This document shows positions 17,224 through 25,727 of a stretch of 64,000 nucleotides of DNA, in pieces. Each line of letters opens with the position of its first letter. Position 1 is the stretch's first letter. Under the pieces are notes generated by a model. The model ran no database searches and was not told the origin of the DNA. It saw only the letters and a list, made by a program, of their open reading frames with translations. This DNA is from Arthrobacter sp. AZCC_0090 (GTDB lineage Bacteria; Actinomycetota; Actinomycetes; Actinomycetales; Micrococcaceae). Made by a program: the position numbers and the translations under genes. The stretch is taken from assembly GCF_014207375.1 (NCBI RefSeq), contig NZ_JACHEE010000003.1, forward strand, positions 310,001-374,000, written 5' to 3'.

Positions 17224-17715
17224 TCAAACGTGGCGGGCCCGGCGGAAAATCCAGTGCCGCAGCATGGTGAAGCGCACGGCCGTGGCGAAGAATCCGGACA
17301 GGGTGGTGGTCCAGAGGTCTTCAGTAACGGAGGCGTCGGGCCGGAACGCATGCAGCACGCCCAGGCTCCCACCCGTGATGACCAGGGCCACCGCAATCAC
17401 GATCAGCCCATTCACGTGGTCCCGGGTTCTCTTCCGGTTGCCGATGATTTTGAAGGTCAACCGCCGGTTCAATGCGGTGTTCATGAGCGAAGTGATGATC
17501 AGCGCTCCGGCGTTGGCCAGTTGGGGTCCCATCCACGGCCGGAACAGCGCATACAGGGCCAGTGACGTTGCAGTACAGATGATTCCGACGCCGGTGAAGC
17601 GGATGAGTTGACGAACTACTGGATACCGCAGGACACCTTTGTGTCGCCTACCAGCGAGTGTTCTTGAAAGGGACGCCTGCCGCGGCTCAGTGGCGGGCGC
17701 GGCAGAAGACTCCAT
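17224..17715 (-). CDS. GtrA-family membrane protein
   Basis: A 163-residue protein with four hydrophobic segments starting with RQLIRFTGVGIICTATSLAL and including the family's TSLMNTALNRRLTF (short loop with Asn/Arg). GtrA-like proteins are thought to move lipid-linked sugars across the membrane for teichoic acid, arabinogalactan or O-antigen decoration. No glycosyltransferase lies nearby to suggest the sugar. It is the last gene of a minus-strand run after the broken FAH gene. Confidence 0.85.
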   Translation of the reverse strand: MESSAAPATEPRQASLSRTLAGRRHKGVLRYPVVRQLIRFTGVGIICTATSLALYALFRPWMGPQLANAGALIITSLMNTALNRRLTFKIIGNRKRTRDHVNGLIVIAVALVITGGSLGVLHAFRPDASVTEDLWTTTLSGFFATAVRFTMLRHWIFRRARHV

Positions 17716-17727
17716 TGCTCAAGCCTG

Positions 17728-18176
17728 TCACATCAAGCTGGGGATTTTCTCCCAAGAAGCTGTTTTTACGGGGTTGCTGAGCTCCCCGATACCCTCAATG
17801 CGGCAGCTCACAGTATCTCCGGGCTCGATCCGGGCGCATTCGGCCGGGAAACCGGTGAGCACCAGATCGCCGGGGTGCAAGATCATGAACGACGTCAGGT
17901 AGACAAGGATTTCGTCCACCTTCCAGCCCAGATCGGCGGAACTGGCTAGTGAACGGGGTCCTGGCTCAACACCTCTGCACCCGTGTGCCACCCCGGCCGG
18001 TCCGCGCTGCTGCCATTTGCCAGCGAGCCCGGGAGCGGGCTGTCCACCAGGGTCCAGGTGCGGCCTGCCTCGGAAGCGAAGTCGACGGCGTCGTTGGCCA
18101 CGAAGAATTGTTCGTCCGGCGTGGCCGGGGAGAGCGGGCGGACGCGTGCGATCCGGCGGACACGTGAGGAAGTCAT
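17728..18176 (-). pseudogene. Broken FAH-family (fumarylacetoacetate hydrolase-like) gene
   Basis: Two pieces in different frames make up the ends of one FAH-type gene. The 5' piece (18176 down to about 18030) encodes TSSRVRRIARVRPLSPATPD and DEQFFVAND, a plausible N-terminus. The 3' piece (about 17960 to 17728) encodes VDEILVYLTSFMILHPGDLV then TGFPAECARIEPGDTV and IEGIGELSNPV, the classic last 65 residues. The metal-binding middle (Glu-x-Glu and the GRNY/H loop, about 150 residues) is missing. It begins 22 bases after the DUF1684 gene and would have been co-transcribed with it. An intact FAH-family gene is at 51657. Confidence 0.8.
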
Positions 18177-18198
18177 GAAGACATCCTACGTCCTAGAG

Positions 18199-18870
18199 CT
18201 ATACGGGCAGGTAGAGCTCCCCAACCGGGATGTCCGCGGCCAGTCGGTTCGCTGGTCCGGCCAAGGGGCAGGCCCAAGCCTCGTTGTACGCACAGGACGG
18301 GTTGTAGGCGAAGTTGAAGTCGAGCACGAACTCCTGCTGTTGCCCGGATCCGCGAAGGCCGTGGAAAGCGCCCTTGATGGTGTCCAACAGGTATCGGCCG
18401 GCCCCGTAGCTTCCCCCTGGCTTACCGGCTGTGGCGTCGCGGAAGGGGACGAAGATGCCGCCACCGTAGCTGCGGAGGCGCCATGCCGCCAGGGAGCCAA
18501 GCTCGTCGAGGTCGAAGGTGCCAAGACGGACGAACGGCACCACGCCGTCGGTTCCGGTCTGGACATTCATCTCCTGGCCCGCGCCTTCAGGAGACAAGGC
18601 GGCATAGCGGCGGAATTGGGGGTTGTAGTCAGCGGTGCGCAGGCCCGAGAAGGCTTGCTTGCTGGCGGGCGTCAACGCCGAGGCCGGGTGGGTTCCGAAC
18701 ATTCGGTCCCGTTCCTGGCGCCAATAGACATGGGCTTGAAAGGGATCTCCCACCGCAATCTTCCGGACGTCGTCGTACAAGGCAAACGTGCGCAAGCGCC
18801 AGTCCGCAATGTCCACGGCGGAAATTCCGGCCACGCTGTTTTCGTGCTCGTCAAACTGATCTGGAGCCAT
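18199..18870 (-). CDS. DUF1684-family protein
   Basis: A 223-residue protein that I recognise as the DUF1684 family: DWRLRTFALYDDVRKIA, FRDATAGKPGGSYGAGRYL and the highly conserved VLDFNFAYNPSCAYNEAWAC-PLAGPANRLAADIPVGEL end. No signal peptide or membrane segment. The conserved Asn/Tyr/Cys cluster (NFAYNPSCAYN) suggests a catalytic or metal site, but no function is established that I know of. It is followed at once by the broken FAH gene, so the original pair may have worked in one degradative step. Confidence 0.85.
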   Translation of the reverse strand: MAPDQFDEHENSVAGISAVDIADWRLRTFALYDDVRKIAVGDPFQAHVYWRQERDRMFGTHPASALTPASKQAFSGLRTADYNPQFRRYAALSPEGAGQEMNVQTGTDGVVPFVRLGTFDLDELGSLAAWRLRSYGGGIFVPFRDATAGKPGGSYGAGRYLLDTIKGAFHGLRGSGQQQEFVLDFNFAYNPSCAYNEAWACPLAGPANRLAADIPVGELYLPV

Positions 18871-18993
18871 GCGTCCAGCCTAGTCCTACGGCACGGGGCG
18901 CAGCCGCTTGCCGTACGGTCTCTCCAGGTTTGCACTCGCGAAACGCCGGCCTGGACGGGCGGGCGGCGGTGCGGCGCCGCTAGGCTTGTGTGC

Positions 18994-19809
18994 ATGAGAG
19001 CCAAGCGGATCCCGTCGAAGTTTTCAATCGCCGTCGTGGGGGCGCTCGTGGTGGTGTCCGCGGCTGGCTGCAGTTCCGAAGGCAAGGGCGGAACCGTCTG
19101 GACGGCCGGGCCCAGCAGTGCGACGCCGGGCACTCCGGCGTCGTCGGGCGCGAGTACGGCGCCGCCGTCGGGCACTTCCGCCGCTTCGGGGAGCCCCTCC
19201 ACCGGAAGTACGGCGACGGCGGGGGCTACGGCCTCTGCGTGGAAGACGTATTCGGATGCGGCCAAGAAGGTCAGCTTCGATCTTCCAAGCGACTGGATTG
19301 CGCAATCGGTCACGCCCGACGCGGGCTCCCTGCCAGGCGCCCTCAAGATCGAGGTCAAGGATGCCAAGGGCCGATACCTGGCCACGCTGCACACTGGACT
19401 GCCTGCGGCGAGCCCGGCCGACTGCAGTCCGGCCGCCAAGCGGCCATATGTTGTAGTCAGCAGCGTACCCATCGACCTTCCCCACGCGGACGGCGATTCC
19501 ACGATTCCCCCGCATGTGGTGTTCAGGGTCATCCAGGGCTACAAATTCTTCGGTTCGTACGGCATCACCAATCTGGTGGCTGGAACCGATGGCCAAGCCT
19601 GCCAACTCCGGAATCTCGTGGTCGGGCCCACTGGAAAAGGCAACTACTACTTTGGGGACATGCCTGCCGTGCACGCATTTGCCACGGACGAGGTGGTTGC
19701 GCCGGCGAAGTCCTTCGACACTTTGGACCAGGCCGCCAAATACGTTGATCAGGGTTCGGAATTCGCGAACGTCCAGCGGATGCTACTGTCTCTGAAGATC
19801 AATCTGTAG
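18994..19809 (+). CDS. Putative lipoprotein of unknown function
   Basis: A 271-residue protein with a basic N-terminus, a hydrophobic stretch (FSIAVVGALVVVSAAGC) and a lipobox ending at Cys26, so it should be a membrane-anchored lipoprotein. Residues about 30-85 are a low-complexity Ser/Thr/Ala/Gly/Pro linker. The folded part (about 85-271) starts WKTYSDAAKKVSFDLPSDW, which resembles PsbP-like or DUF-type lipoprotein domains of actinobacteria, but I do not recognise a family. ATG 18994 is chosen; the much longer open frame upstream overlaps opposite-strand genes and is spurious. Confidence 0.8.
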   Translation: MRAKRIPSKFSIAVVGALVVVSAAGCSSEGKGGTVWTAGPSSATPGTPASSGASTAPPSGTSAASGSPSTGSTATAGATASAWKTYSDAAKKVSFDLPSDWIAQSVTPDAGSLPGALKIEVKDAKGRYLATLHTGLPAASPADCSPAAKRPYVVVSSVPIDLPHADGDSTIPPHVVFRVIQGYKFFGSYGITNLVAGTDGQACQLRNLVVGPTGKGNYYFGDMPAVHAFATDEVVAPAKSFDTLDQAAKYVDQGSEFANVQRMLLSLKINL

Positions 19810-19880
19810 AACCACGATTGACTTGCCAATAGATCGGCGACACTGGGGTGGAGTGTCCAGCCGCAACACTCCGGAGATCC

Positions 19881-20687
19881 ATGGAACGCAACGTGGCTGC
19901 CCAGCTCGTTTTCAAGACCGTCGCCAACACCAAGGTGGCGATGGCAATCGCCGTAGCCAGCAATCCAGGCTACGAATCGTTGACCGAAGAGTTGTCAGTC
20001 ACGGTGGACGGCGAAGCTGTTCCGCTCACTGAGCTGACAGACCACCACGGCGGCCGTTTCCACTACATGGAGTTCGCCGAACCCAGCGAGGTAACGGTGG
20101 ATTACCGCGCCTCGGTGGAGGGCTTGGGTGTCGCCGACGAGTCGTCGCGGATGGAGCTCATCCGTTATGTGCGGCCCAGCCGTTATGCCGAGTCCGATCG
20201 GCTCCTTCCGACGTCCTACGCAGAGTTCGGGGGGCTGCATGGCGAGGAGCTGTTGCAGGCCGTCCGGAACTGGGTCCACGACGAACTCCGTTACGTCAGT
20301 GGTTCCTCGCGGGGGACGGACGGAGCGGTGGAAACGCTGCTGCACCGCAAAGGTGTATGCCGCGACTTCGCCCACCTGGCCATCGCCCTCCTTCGGTCCA
20401 AGGACATCCCGGCGCGGCTCGCGGCCGTATATGCGCCCGGCCTGAGCCCCATGGACTTCCATGCTGTGGCTGAGGCCCACATCGATGGAACTTGGTACGT
20501 GATCGACCCCACCGGACTGGCCCCAAGGGAGTCCATGCTGCGCATCACGGCCGGGCGCGATTCCTCGGACACCGCGTTCCTGTCGACGGTGGGCGGAAGC
20601 TTGTCTCTGAAGAGCCTGAAAGTGACGGCCGTCGTGGCCGACGAGCTGCCGGATGAGGATCCGGCAAAGCTCGTCGTCCTGCGCTGA
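19881..20687 (+). CDS. Transglutaminase-like cysteine peptidase-fold protein
   Basis: A 268-residue protein with a bacterial transglutaminase-like N-terminal beta region and a catalytic core. The triad is visible: Cys in HRKGVCRDFAHLAIALL, His in MDFHAVAEAHIDGTWYV and Asp in VIDPTG. No signal peptide. ATG 19881 has GGAG seven bases upstream; an earlier ATG (19848) lacks one. Such proteins are often found with ATP-grasp/alpha-E genes, which are absent here. Substrate unknown. Confidence 0.85.
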   Translation: MERNVAAQLVFKTVANTKVAMAIAVASNPGYESLTEELSVTVDGEAVPLTELTDHHGGRFHYMEFAEPSEVTVDYRASVEGLGVADESSRMELIRYVRPSRYAESDRLLPTSYAEFGGLHGEELLQAVRNWVHDELRYVSGSSRGTDGAVETLLHRKGVCRDFAHLAIALLRSKDIPARLAAVYAPGLSPMDFHAVAEAHIDGTWYVIDPTGLAPRESMLRITAGRDSSDTAFLSTVGGSLSLKSLKVTAVVADELPDEDPAKLVVLR

Positions 20688-20719
20688 CGCAATCCTGGGC
20701 CGGCCGCCTTGGCCCCGCT

Positions 20720-21184
20720 CTACCTGCTTGCGACGAACGCTTGCAGCTTTTCCGTCAGCCGGAGCAGCTCACGTTGTTCCTCGGCCGTCAGGGCAGGAGC
20801 CACAAGCTCGGCGATATCGCGGATGTGCTCCCGGCCAATCTCTTTCTGAAGTTCCTGCCCGGTTTCGGTGAGCCCTAGCAGGATCCCTCGGCCGTCGTCG
20901 GGGGCGATGCTGCGTTCCACGAGTCCGCGCTTCTCCAACCTGTCAACCAGGCGGCTCAGGCTGGATTGGCTGAGCAGGACGTGATCGTTGATCTCGTTCA
21001 GCCGCAGCTTGCCCGTGGGGCAGCGGGAAAGCGTGAACAGGACGTCATACTCCTTGATGGGCAGCTTCTTGAACGCCTGCCCGGCTTGGAGCCGGCGCAT
21101 TACCGCCACCTGGGAGCGGAACAAGGACTCCCAGGTTTCGGCGGCAAGGCGCACGGATGACGAGGTGGGTGCCTTGGTGCTCAC
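20720..21184 (-). CDS. MarR-family transcriptional regulator
   Basis: A 154-residue MarR protein: AVMRRLQAGQAFKKLPIKEY, recognition helix region LNEINDHVLLSQSSLSRLVD (residues about 65-85) and wing GLVERSIAPDDGRGILLGLT. The GTG start at 21184 overlaps the stop of the flavin-dependent oxidoreductase gene (GTGA), so they are one operon. It probably represses that operon through the dyad at 22362-22381. The inducer is unknown. Confidence 0.9.
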   Translation of the reverse strand: MSTKAPTSSSVRLAAETWESLFRSQVAVMRRLQAGQAFKKLPIKEYDVLFTLSRCPTGKLRLNEINDHVLLSQSSLSRLVDRLEKRGLVERSIAPDDGRGILLGLTETGQELQKEIGREHIRDIAELVAPALTAEEQRELLRLTEKLQAFVASR

Positions 21185-22302
21185 GCCGACCTCCCGGCAG
21201 GATCGGTCACATTATCGCTGGATGAAGCGGCCAAGGAAGCGGCAACACGTGACGCGTGGGTGGGTGCATCGGGTACGTGCGCCGGCTTGCGGTCCTCGAA
21301 TTCCTTGCGCAGGACCGGCAAGACTTCTTCGCCGAAGAGATCCAACTGCTCCAGGACGGTCTTGAGCGGCAGGCCGGCGTGGTCCACCAGGAAGAGCTGG
21401 CGCTGGTAGTCGCCGAAGTACTCGCGGAAGGTCAGCGTCTTTTCGATGACCTCCTGCGGGCTGCCGACGGTGAGCGGCGTTTGGGAAGTGAAGTCCTCAA
21501 GTGAGGGCCCGTGGCCGTACACCGGCGCATTGTCGAAGTAGGGACGGAACTCCTTCACCGCATCCTGGGAGTTCTTGCGCATAAAGAACTGCCCGCCGAG
21601 TCCGACGATGGCTTGGTCTGCCTTGCCGTGGCCGTAGTGCTCGTAGCGTTCGCGGTACAGGCCGATCAGCTGCTGGTAGTGCTCCTTGGGCCAGAAGATG
21701 TTGTTCGCGAAGAAGCCGTCGCCGTAGTATGCGGCAAGTTCCGCGATCTGGGGGCTGCGGATGGAGCCGTGCCAGACGAAGGGCGCGACGCCGTCGAGCG
21801 GGCGGGGCGTGGAGGTGAAGTTCTGCAGCGGGGTGCGGTACTTGCCGCTCCAGTTGACGGTGTCCTCATCCCAGAGCCGACGCAGGAGGGAGTAGTTCTC
21901 GACGGCGAGTTCGATCCCGTCCTGGATGTTCTTGCCGAACCAGGGGTACACCGGAGCCGTGTTGCCGCGGCCCATGATGAGGTCCACGCGGCCATCCGCG
22001 AGGTGCTGGAGCATGGCGAAGTCTTCGGCGATCTTGACGGGATCGTTCGTGGTGATCAGCGTGGTGGAGGTGGACAGCGTGATGCGTTCCGTCTGCGCCG
22101 CGATGTAGGCCAAGGTGGTGGTAGGGGACGATGAGAAGAAGGGGCGGTTGTGGTGCTCGCCGATCGCATAGACATCCATGCCGATCTCTTCGACCTTCTT
22201 GGCAATGGCCACGGCGGCCTTGATGCGCTCGTTTTCCGTGGGGGTCTTGCCCGTGGTGGGGTCAGTGGTGATGTCGCTGACGCTGAATACGCCGATCTCC
22301 AT
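21181..22302 (-). CDS. LLM-class (luciferase-like) flavin-dependent oxidoreductase
   Basis: A 373-residue bacterial-luciferase-fold protein: VYAIGEHHNRPFFSSSPTTT near residue 45, TLSTSTTLITTNDPVKIAED, DLIMGRGNTAPVYPWFG, and a C-terminal regulatory helix region. These enzymes use FMNH2 or F420. The GNTAPVYPWFG stretch resembles actinobacterial LLM proteins annotated near MarR genes. The last about 40 residues are low-complexity Ala/Ser/Pro. Its start has AAAGG upstream. It is co-transcribed with the MarR gene. Confidence 0.88.
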   Translation of the reverse strand: MEIGVFSVSDITTDPTTGKTPTENERIKAAVAIAKKVEEIGMDVYAIGEHHNRPFFSSSPTTTLAYIAAQTERITLSTSTTLITTNDPVKIAEDFAMLQHLADGRVDLIMGRGNTAPVYPWFGKNIQDGIELAVENYSLLRRLWDEDTVNWSGKYRTPLQNFTSTPRPLDGVAPFVWHGSIRSPQIAELAAYYGDGFFANNIFWPKEHYQQLIGLYRERYEHYGHGKADQAIVGLGGQFFMRKNSQDAVKEFRPYFDNAPVYGHGPSLEDFTSQTPLTVGSPQEVIEKTLTFREYFGDYQRQLFLVDHAGLPLKTVLEQLDLFGEEVLPVLRKEFEDRKPAHVPDAPTHASRVAASLAASSSDNVTDPAGRSA

Positions 22303-22361
22303 GATGTGCCTTTCTGCCTACCCGATTGGTGTTCGGGCTCTGTTAAACAGTCTATCCCAAA

Positions 22362-22381
22362 ATAGATGCATTTGCATATAT
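22362..22381. promoter_or_regulatory. 20-bp dyad, putative MarR operator
   Basis: ATA-g-ATGCA-TT-TGCAT-a-TAT is an inverted repeat with one mismatched pair, placed 60 bases upstream of the oxidoreductase start. Its size and AT-richness fit a MarR-family operator for the gene pair 20720-22302. Confidence 0.5.
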
Positions 22382-22429
22382 CGGTGTTTGCAACAGGGCA
22401 AGGCGTCATTTTGTTCCCGGTGTGTTGCC

Positions 22430-25400
22430 TTACTCGGAGCGGCCGGTAGCGGAACGGCGGCCGGTGACCCTGGGGATCATTCCGGTGGTCCAATCCAGGT
22501 GCTCGGCCTCGCCATGGCCGGCAGTGCCATCCTTCGCGTCCGGACGCTGCGTCAGTGCCTTGAGCAGTGCTTTCTTCTCCCGCCGGCCTTCGACCAGTTT
22601 GTAGAGGACCGGAACCAGGACGAGGGTCAGCGCCGTGGACGAGACGAGCCCACCGATGACCACGATCGCGAGCGGCCGGGAAATGAAGCCGCCGCCCCCC
22701 GTGAGGCCCAAAGCCATGGGAGTGAGGGCGAAAACGGTGGCTAGCGCGGTCATGAGGATGGGGCGTAGCCGCTGCCGGGCGCCGTGGGTGATGGCTTCGG
22801 CAACGCTCATTCCGGGGTTGCCGCCGTGCGGTTTACGGTACTGGTTGATGAGGTCGATCAGCACAATCGCATTGGTCACGACGATTCCCACCAACATCAG
22901 CATGCCGATCAGCGAAGGCAGGCCCAGCGGGACCCCCGTGAGCAGGAGCAAAGCGATGGCGCCCGTCGCCGCGAAAGGGACAGATACGAGCAGGATGAGC
23001 GGCTGGATGAGGGACTTGAAGGCGGCCACCATGATGACATAGACGATGGCGACGGCGGCCAGTAGAGCGAGGCCGAGCTGCCGGAACGAGTCCGCCTGCT
23101 GGGTTGTGGCGCCGCCGATCGTGGCGGTAACGCCTGCCGGCAGCTGCACGGAGGCCAGCCGCTCACTGACTGCCGTACTGACCGCACCAAGGTTGGAGCC
23201 CGACGGCGTGACTGTCACCTTCGCGCTTCGCTGGCCGTTGCTGCTGGTGATGGACACCGGGGTGTCCACTTGCTCCACGGAAGCGATGCTGGACAGCGGA
23301 ACCGGCCCTGCCGCCGTCGGGAGGTTGATGGCCCGGACGTCGGCGATGCTGCTGAAATGCGTGCCTTCGCCGATCTGGACCGGGAAATCGGTAGTGTCGA
23401 TGCGGACAGTGCCCGCGGGGACGGGACTGACAGTGGACGCCAGCACGCCGGCAACTTGTTCTTCGTTCAATCCAGCGGCGACGGCTTTGGCCCGATCAAC
23501 CTTTACCTGGACCACGGACTGGCTGGCATCCAGGTTGGTGGCCACCTCGGAACTCCCGGGTACGCCGTCCATGGCCTTCGCCACAGTGTCGCTAGCGGTC
23601 TTCAGATCAGCGGTGTTGGCGGCGTTGACGGTGATGTCCACGCTGGAAGACGTGCCCAGGCCGCCCTGTTGGGCACCGACGGTAATCTTTCCGGCAGCCG
23701 AGGCGCTGGAGAGCCGGGACCGGACCGTGTCCTGCAGTTTCTGCTGGTCAGCCTTTTCGTCCGTCACTACCGTGAACGTCGAGTTGGACGCCCCGCTGGA
23801 AGTGAGGGCGGCGAAACCAGTCTGGGCATTGCCTGAGGTTACCTGGACGTCCTTGATGCCACCGATTCCGCGGAGGACCGATTCAACTTGTGCAGCAGCG
23901 GCGCCGGTCTGTTCCAAGCTGGTACCGGCAGGGAGGACCTGGCGCACAGTCATGCTGTTCTGGCCGGAGTTGCCCAGGAGGTCTGTCGCAAGCAGCGGGG
24001 ACATGGCTGCTGTTCCACCCAACACCAGGACCGCGGCGACGATGGTCACCACCGGGTGCTTCTGGGTCTTGGCCAGGATGGGCAAATAGCCGCGCTGCAG
24101 TGGGCTCCGCTGCTCCGCCTCATGCGCAGCGGCAACGGCATGCTCAGCGGCGACGGCGTCCGCGGCGTCGGAGGCATTCCCAGCGGCCCGCGATGGCGAC
24201 TTGAGGAACCAATACGCCAGCACCGGAACGATGGTGAGGGAGACGAGCAACGACGACAACAAGGCGATGGTCACCGTCAGGGCGAAGGGGCGGAAAAGCT
24301 CGCCCGCCAAATTGCCCACGAAGGCGATCGGCAGGAACACGGCAACCGTGGTGAGGGTGGACGCCGTGATGGCACCGGCAACTTCCCGGATGGAATTGAG
24401 GATTGCCGCGAGCTTGTGCTCGCCATAGCTGAGGTGGCGCTTGATGTTCTCGATCACCACGATCGAGTCATCCACCACCCGGCCGATCGCAATGGTCAGC
24501 GCACCGAGGGTGAGGATGTTCAACGAGTAGTGGGTCGCCGATATCCCAATGAAAGTGATGAGGAGCGACAGGGGAATGGACACTGCCGTCACCAGCGTTG
24601 AGCGCACGGACATCAGGAACACGAGGATGACTGCCACGGCGAAGCCCAGTCCAAGAAGGCCTTCCGTTGTGAGGTCCTTGATGGATTTTTCGATGTACGG
24701 GGCCTGGTCGAACACCGGAGTGAAGTGCGCATTGGAGCCGAGCTCGGCCTCCATCTGGGCGAGCGAATCCTTGACGGCGTGCGAAATGGCAACTGTATCG
24801 CCGTCGGGTTTCTTCGTGATGGACAGGGCCAGCGTCGGCTTCCCGTTGGTGCGGGTAATGGAGGTTGCGGCATCGTCCTGGATGCTCACGTCGGCAACGG
24901 TGCTGATCGTGGTGCCGCCCTTGGCCCCGGCGAGAGGCAAACCCTTGATGACGTCGAGGGAGTCCACAGGACTGCCAATTTGAAGGGAGAGTGACTTGCC
25001 CTGGTCCTCGATGGTCCCCGCCGGAACCAGCGTCCCGTTGTTCTTGAGGGCATTTGTGAGCGACTGGACCGTGGCGCCGGTTGCGGCCATGGCCTGGGCT
25101 TTGGGCTGGATCAGGATGTGCTGGGTTGCCCCACCGGTCACGTCGGCACTGCGGACCCCGTCCAGCTTTCGGAGCCTGGGAACGCTGAGCCGCTGCAGGT
25201 CTGTGTTCAATTCGCTCAGCGGCTTGTCCGACGACACTGCCAGATACACGATAGGGAAGTCGCTGATGCTGCCGGCGAAGGACCGGGGCTCGACATCGGC
25301 CGGCAGCGCCCGTTTGGCGTTGGAGATGGCGCGATCGATCTGGTTGCGCGCGCGGTCCAGGTTCGAACCATAGGTGAACACCATGGTGATCTGTGAAACG

Positions 25401-25663
25401 CCGTTCCGTGATGTCGACGTGGTCGATTCCAGGCCTTCGACGCTGTTCAATGCTGTTTCGAGGGGCCGGCTGAGTTGTTTGTCGACGACTTCCGGAGAGG
25501 CGCCCGGCATGGCCGTGATCACTGAAATCTGCGGAAACTCAATCGAGGGGATGAGTTCCTGCTTGAGCGAGGACATGGTGATCACGCCGAACACCGCAGC
25601 GAAAACGGTGATCAGCGCGATCAATGCCCTGTTCGCCAGTGAAAGCCTTGCCAGACGGAACAT
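22430..25663 (-). CDS. RND-superfamily efflux transporter (AcrB/SwrC-like)
   Basis: A 1077-residue transporter with the RND layout: one TM segment (ALIALITVFAAVFGVITM), a large porter loop, six TM segments, a second large loop and a final TM group. Helix 4 carries the proton-relay Asp in IAIGRVVDDSIVVIENI, and GMLMLVGIVVTNAIVLIDLI is the matching part of the second half. It is the HAE1-like form found in Gram-positives (SwrC/YerP), which exports without an outer-membrane channel. No membrane-fusion partner is nearby. The substrate (drug or lipopeptide/surfactant) is unknown. Start ATG 25663. Confidence 0.93.
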   Translation of the reverse strand: MFRLARLSLANRALIALITVFAAVFGVITMSSLKQELIPSIEFPQISVITAMPGASPEVVDKQLSRPLETALNSVEGLESTTSTSRNGVSQITMVFTYGSNLDRARNQIDRAISNAKRALPADVEPRSFAGSISDFPIVYLAVSSDKPLSELNTDLQRLSVPRLRKLDGVRSADVTGGATQHILIQPKAQAMAATGATVQSLTNALKNNGTLVPAGTIEDQGKSLSLQIGSPVDSLDVIKGLPLAGAKGGTTISTVADVSIQDDAATSITRTNGKPTLALSITKKPDGDTVAISHAVKDSLAQMEAELGSNAHFTPVFDQAPYIEKSIKDLTTEGLLGLGFAVAVILVFLMSVRSTLVTAVSIPLSLLITFIGISATHYSLNILTLGALTIAIGRVVDDSIVVIENIKRHLSYGEHKLAAILNSIREVAGAITASTLTTVAVFLPIAFVGNLAGELFRPFALTVTIALLSSLLVSLTIVPVLAYWFLKSPSRAAGNASDAADAVAAEHAVAAAHEAEQRSPLQRGYLPILAKTQKHPVVTIVAAVLVLGGTAAMSPLLATDLLGNSGQNSMTVRQVLPAGTSLEQTGAAAAQVESVLRGIGGIKDVQVTSGNAQTGFAALTSSGASNSTFTVVTDEKADQQKLQDTVRSRLSSASAAGKITVGAQQGGLGTSSSVDITVNAANTADLKTASDTVAKAMDGVPGSSEVATNLDASQSVVQVKVDRAKAVAAGLNEEQVAGVLASTVSPVPAGTVRIDTTDFPVQIGEGTHFSSIADVRAINLPTAAGPVPLSSIASVEQVDTPVSITSSNGQRSAKVTVTPSGSNLGAVSTAVSERLASVQLPAGVTATIGGATTQQADSFRQLGLALLAAVAIVYVIMVAAFKSLIQPLILLVSVPFAATGAIALLLLTGVPLGLPSLIGMLMLVGIVVTNAIVLIDLINQYRKPHGGNPGMSVAEAITHGARQRLRPILMTALATVFALTPMALGLTGGGGFISRPLAIVVIGGLVSSTALTLVLVPVLYKLVEGRREKKALLKALTQRPDAKDGTAGHGEAEHLDWTTGMIPRVTGRRSATGRSE

Positions 25664-25727
25664 TGCACAGTCTCCTAGGGTCTACGGTCTGTCTCGTGTC
25701 TCGAACTGGCCGCAGCCCGGGCTGTTG

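Noticed and set aside
17983..18993. Long N-terminal extension of the lipoprotein frame
   Set aside because: It overlaps the DUF1684 gene and the FAH remnant on the other strand; the signal peptide at 18994 fixes the true start.
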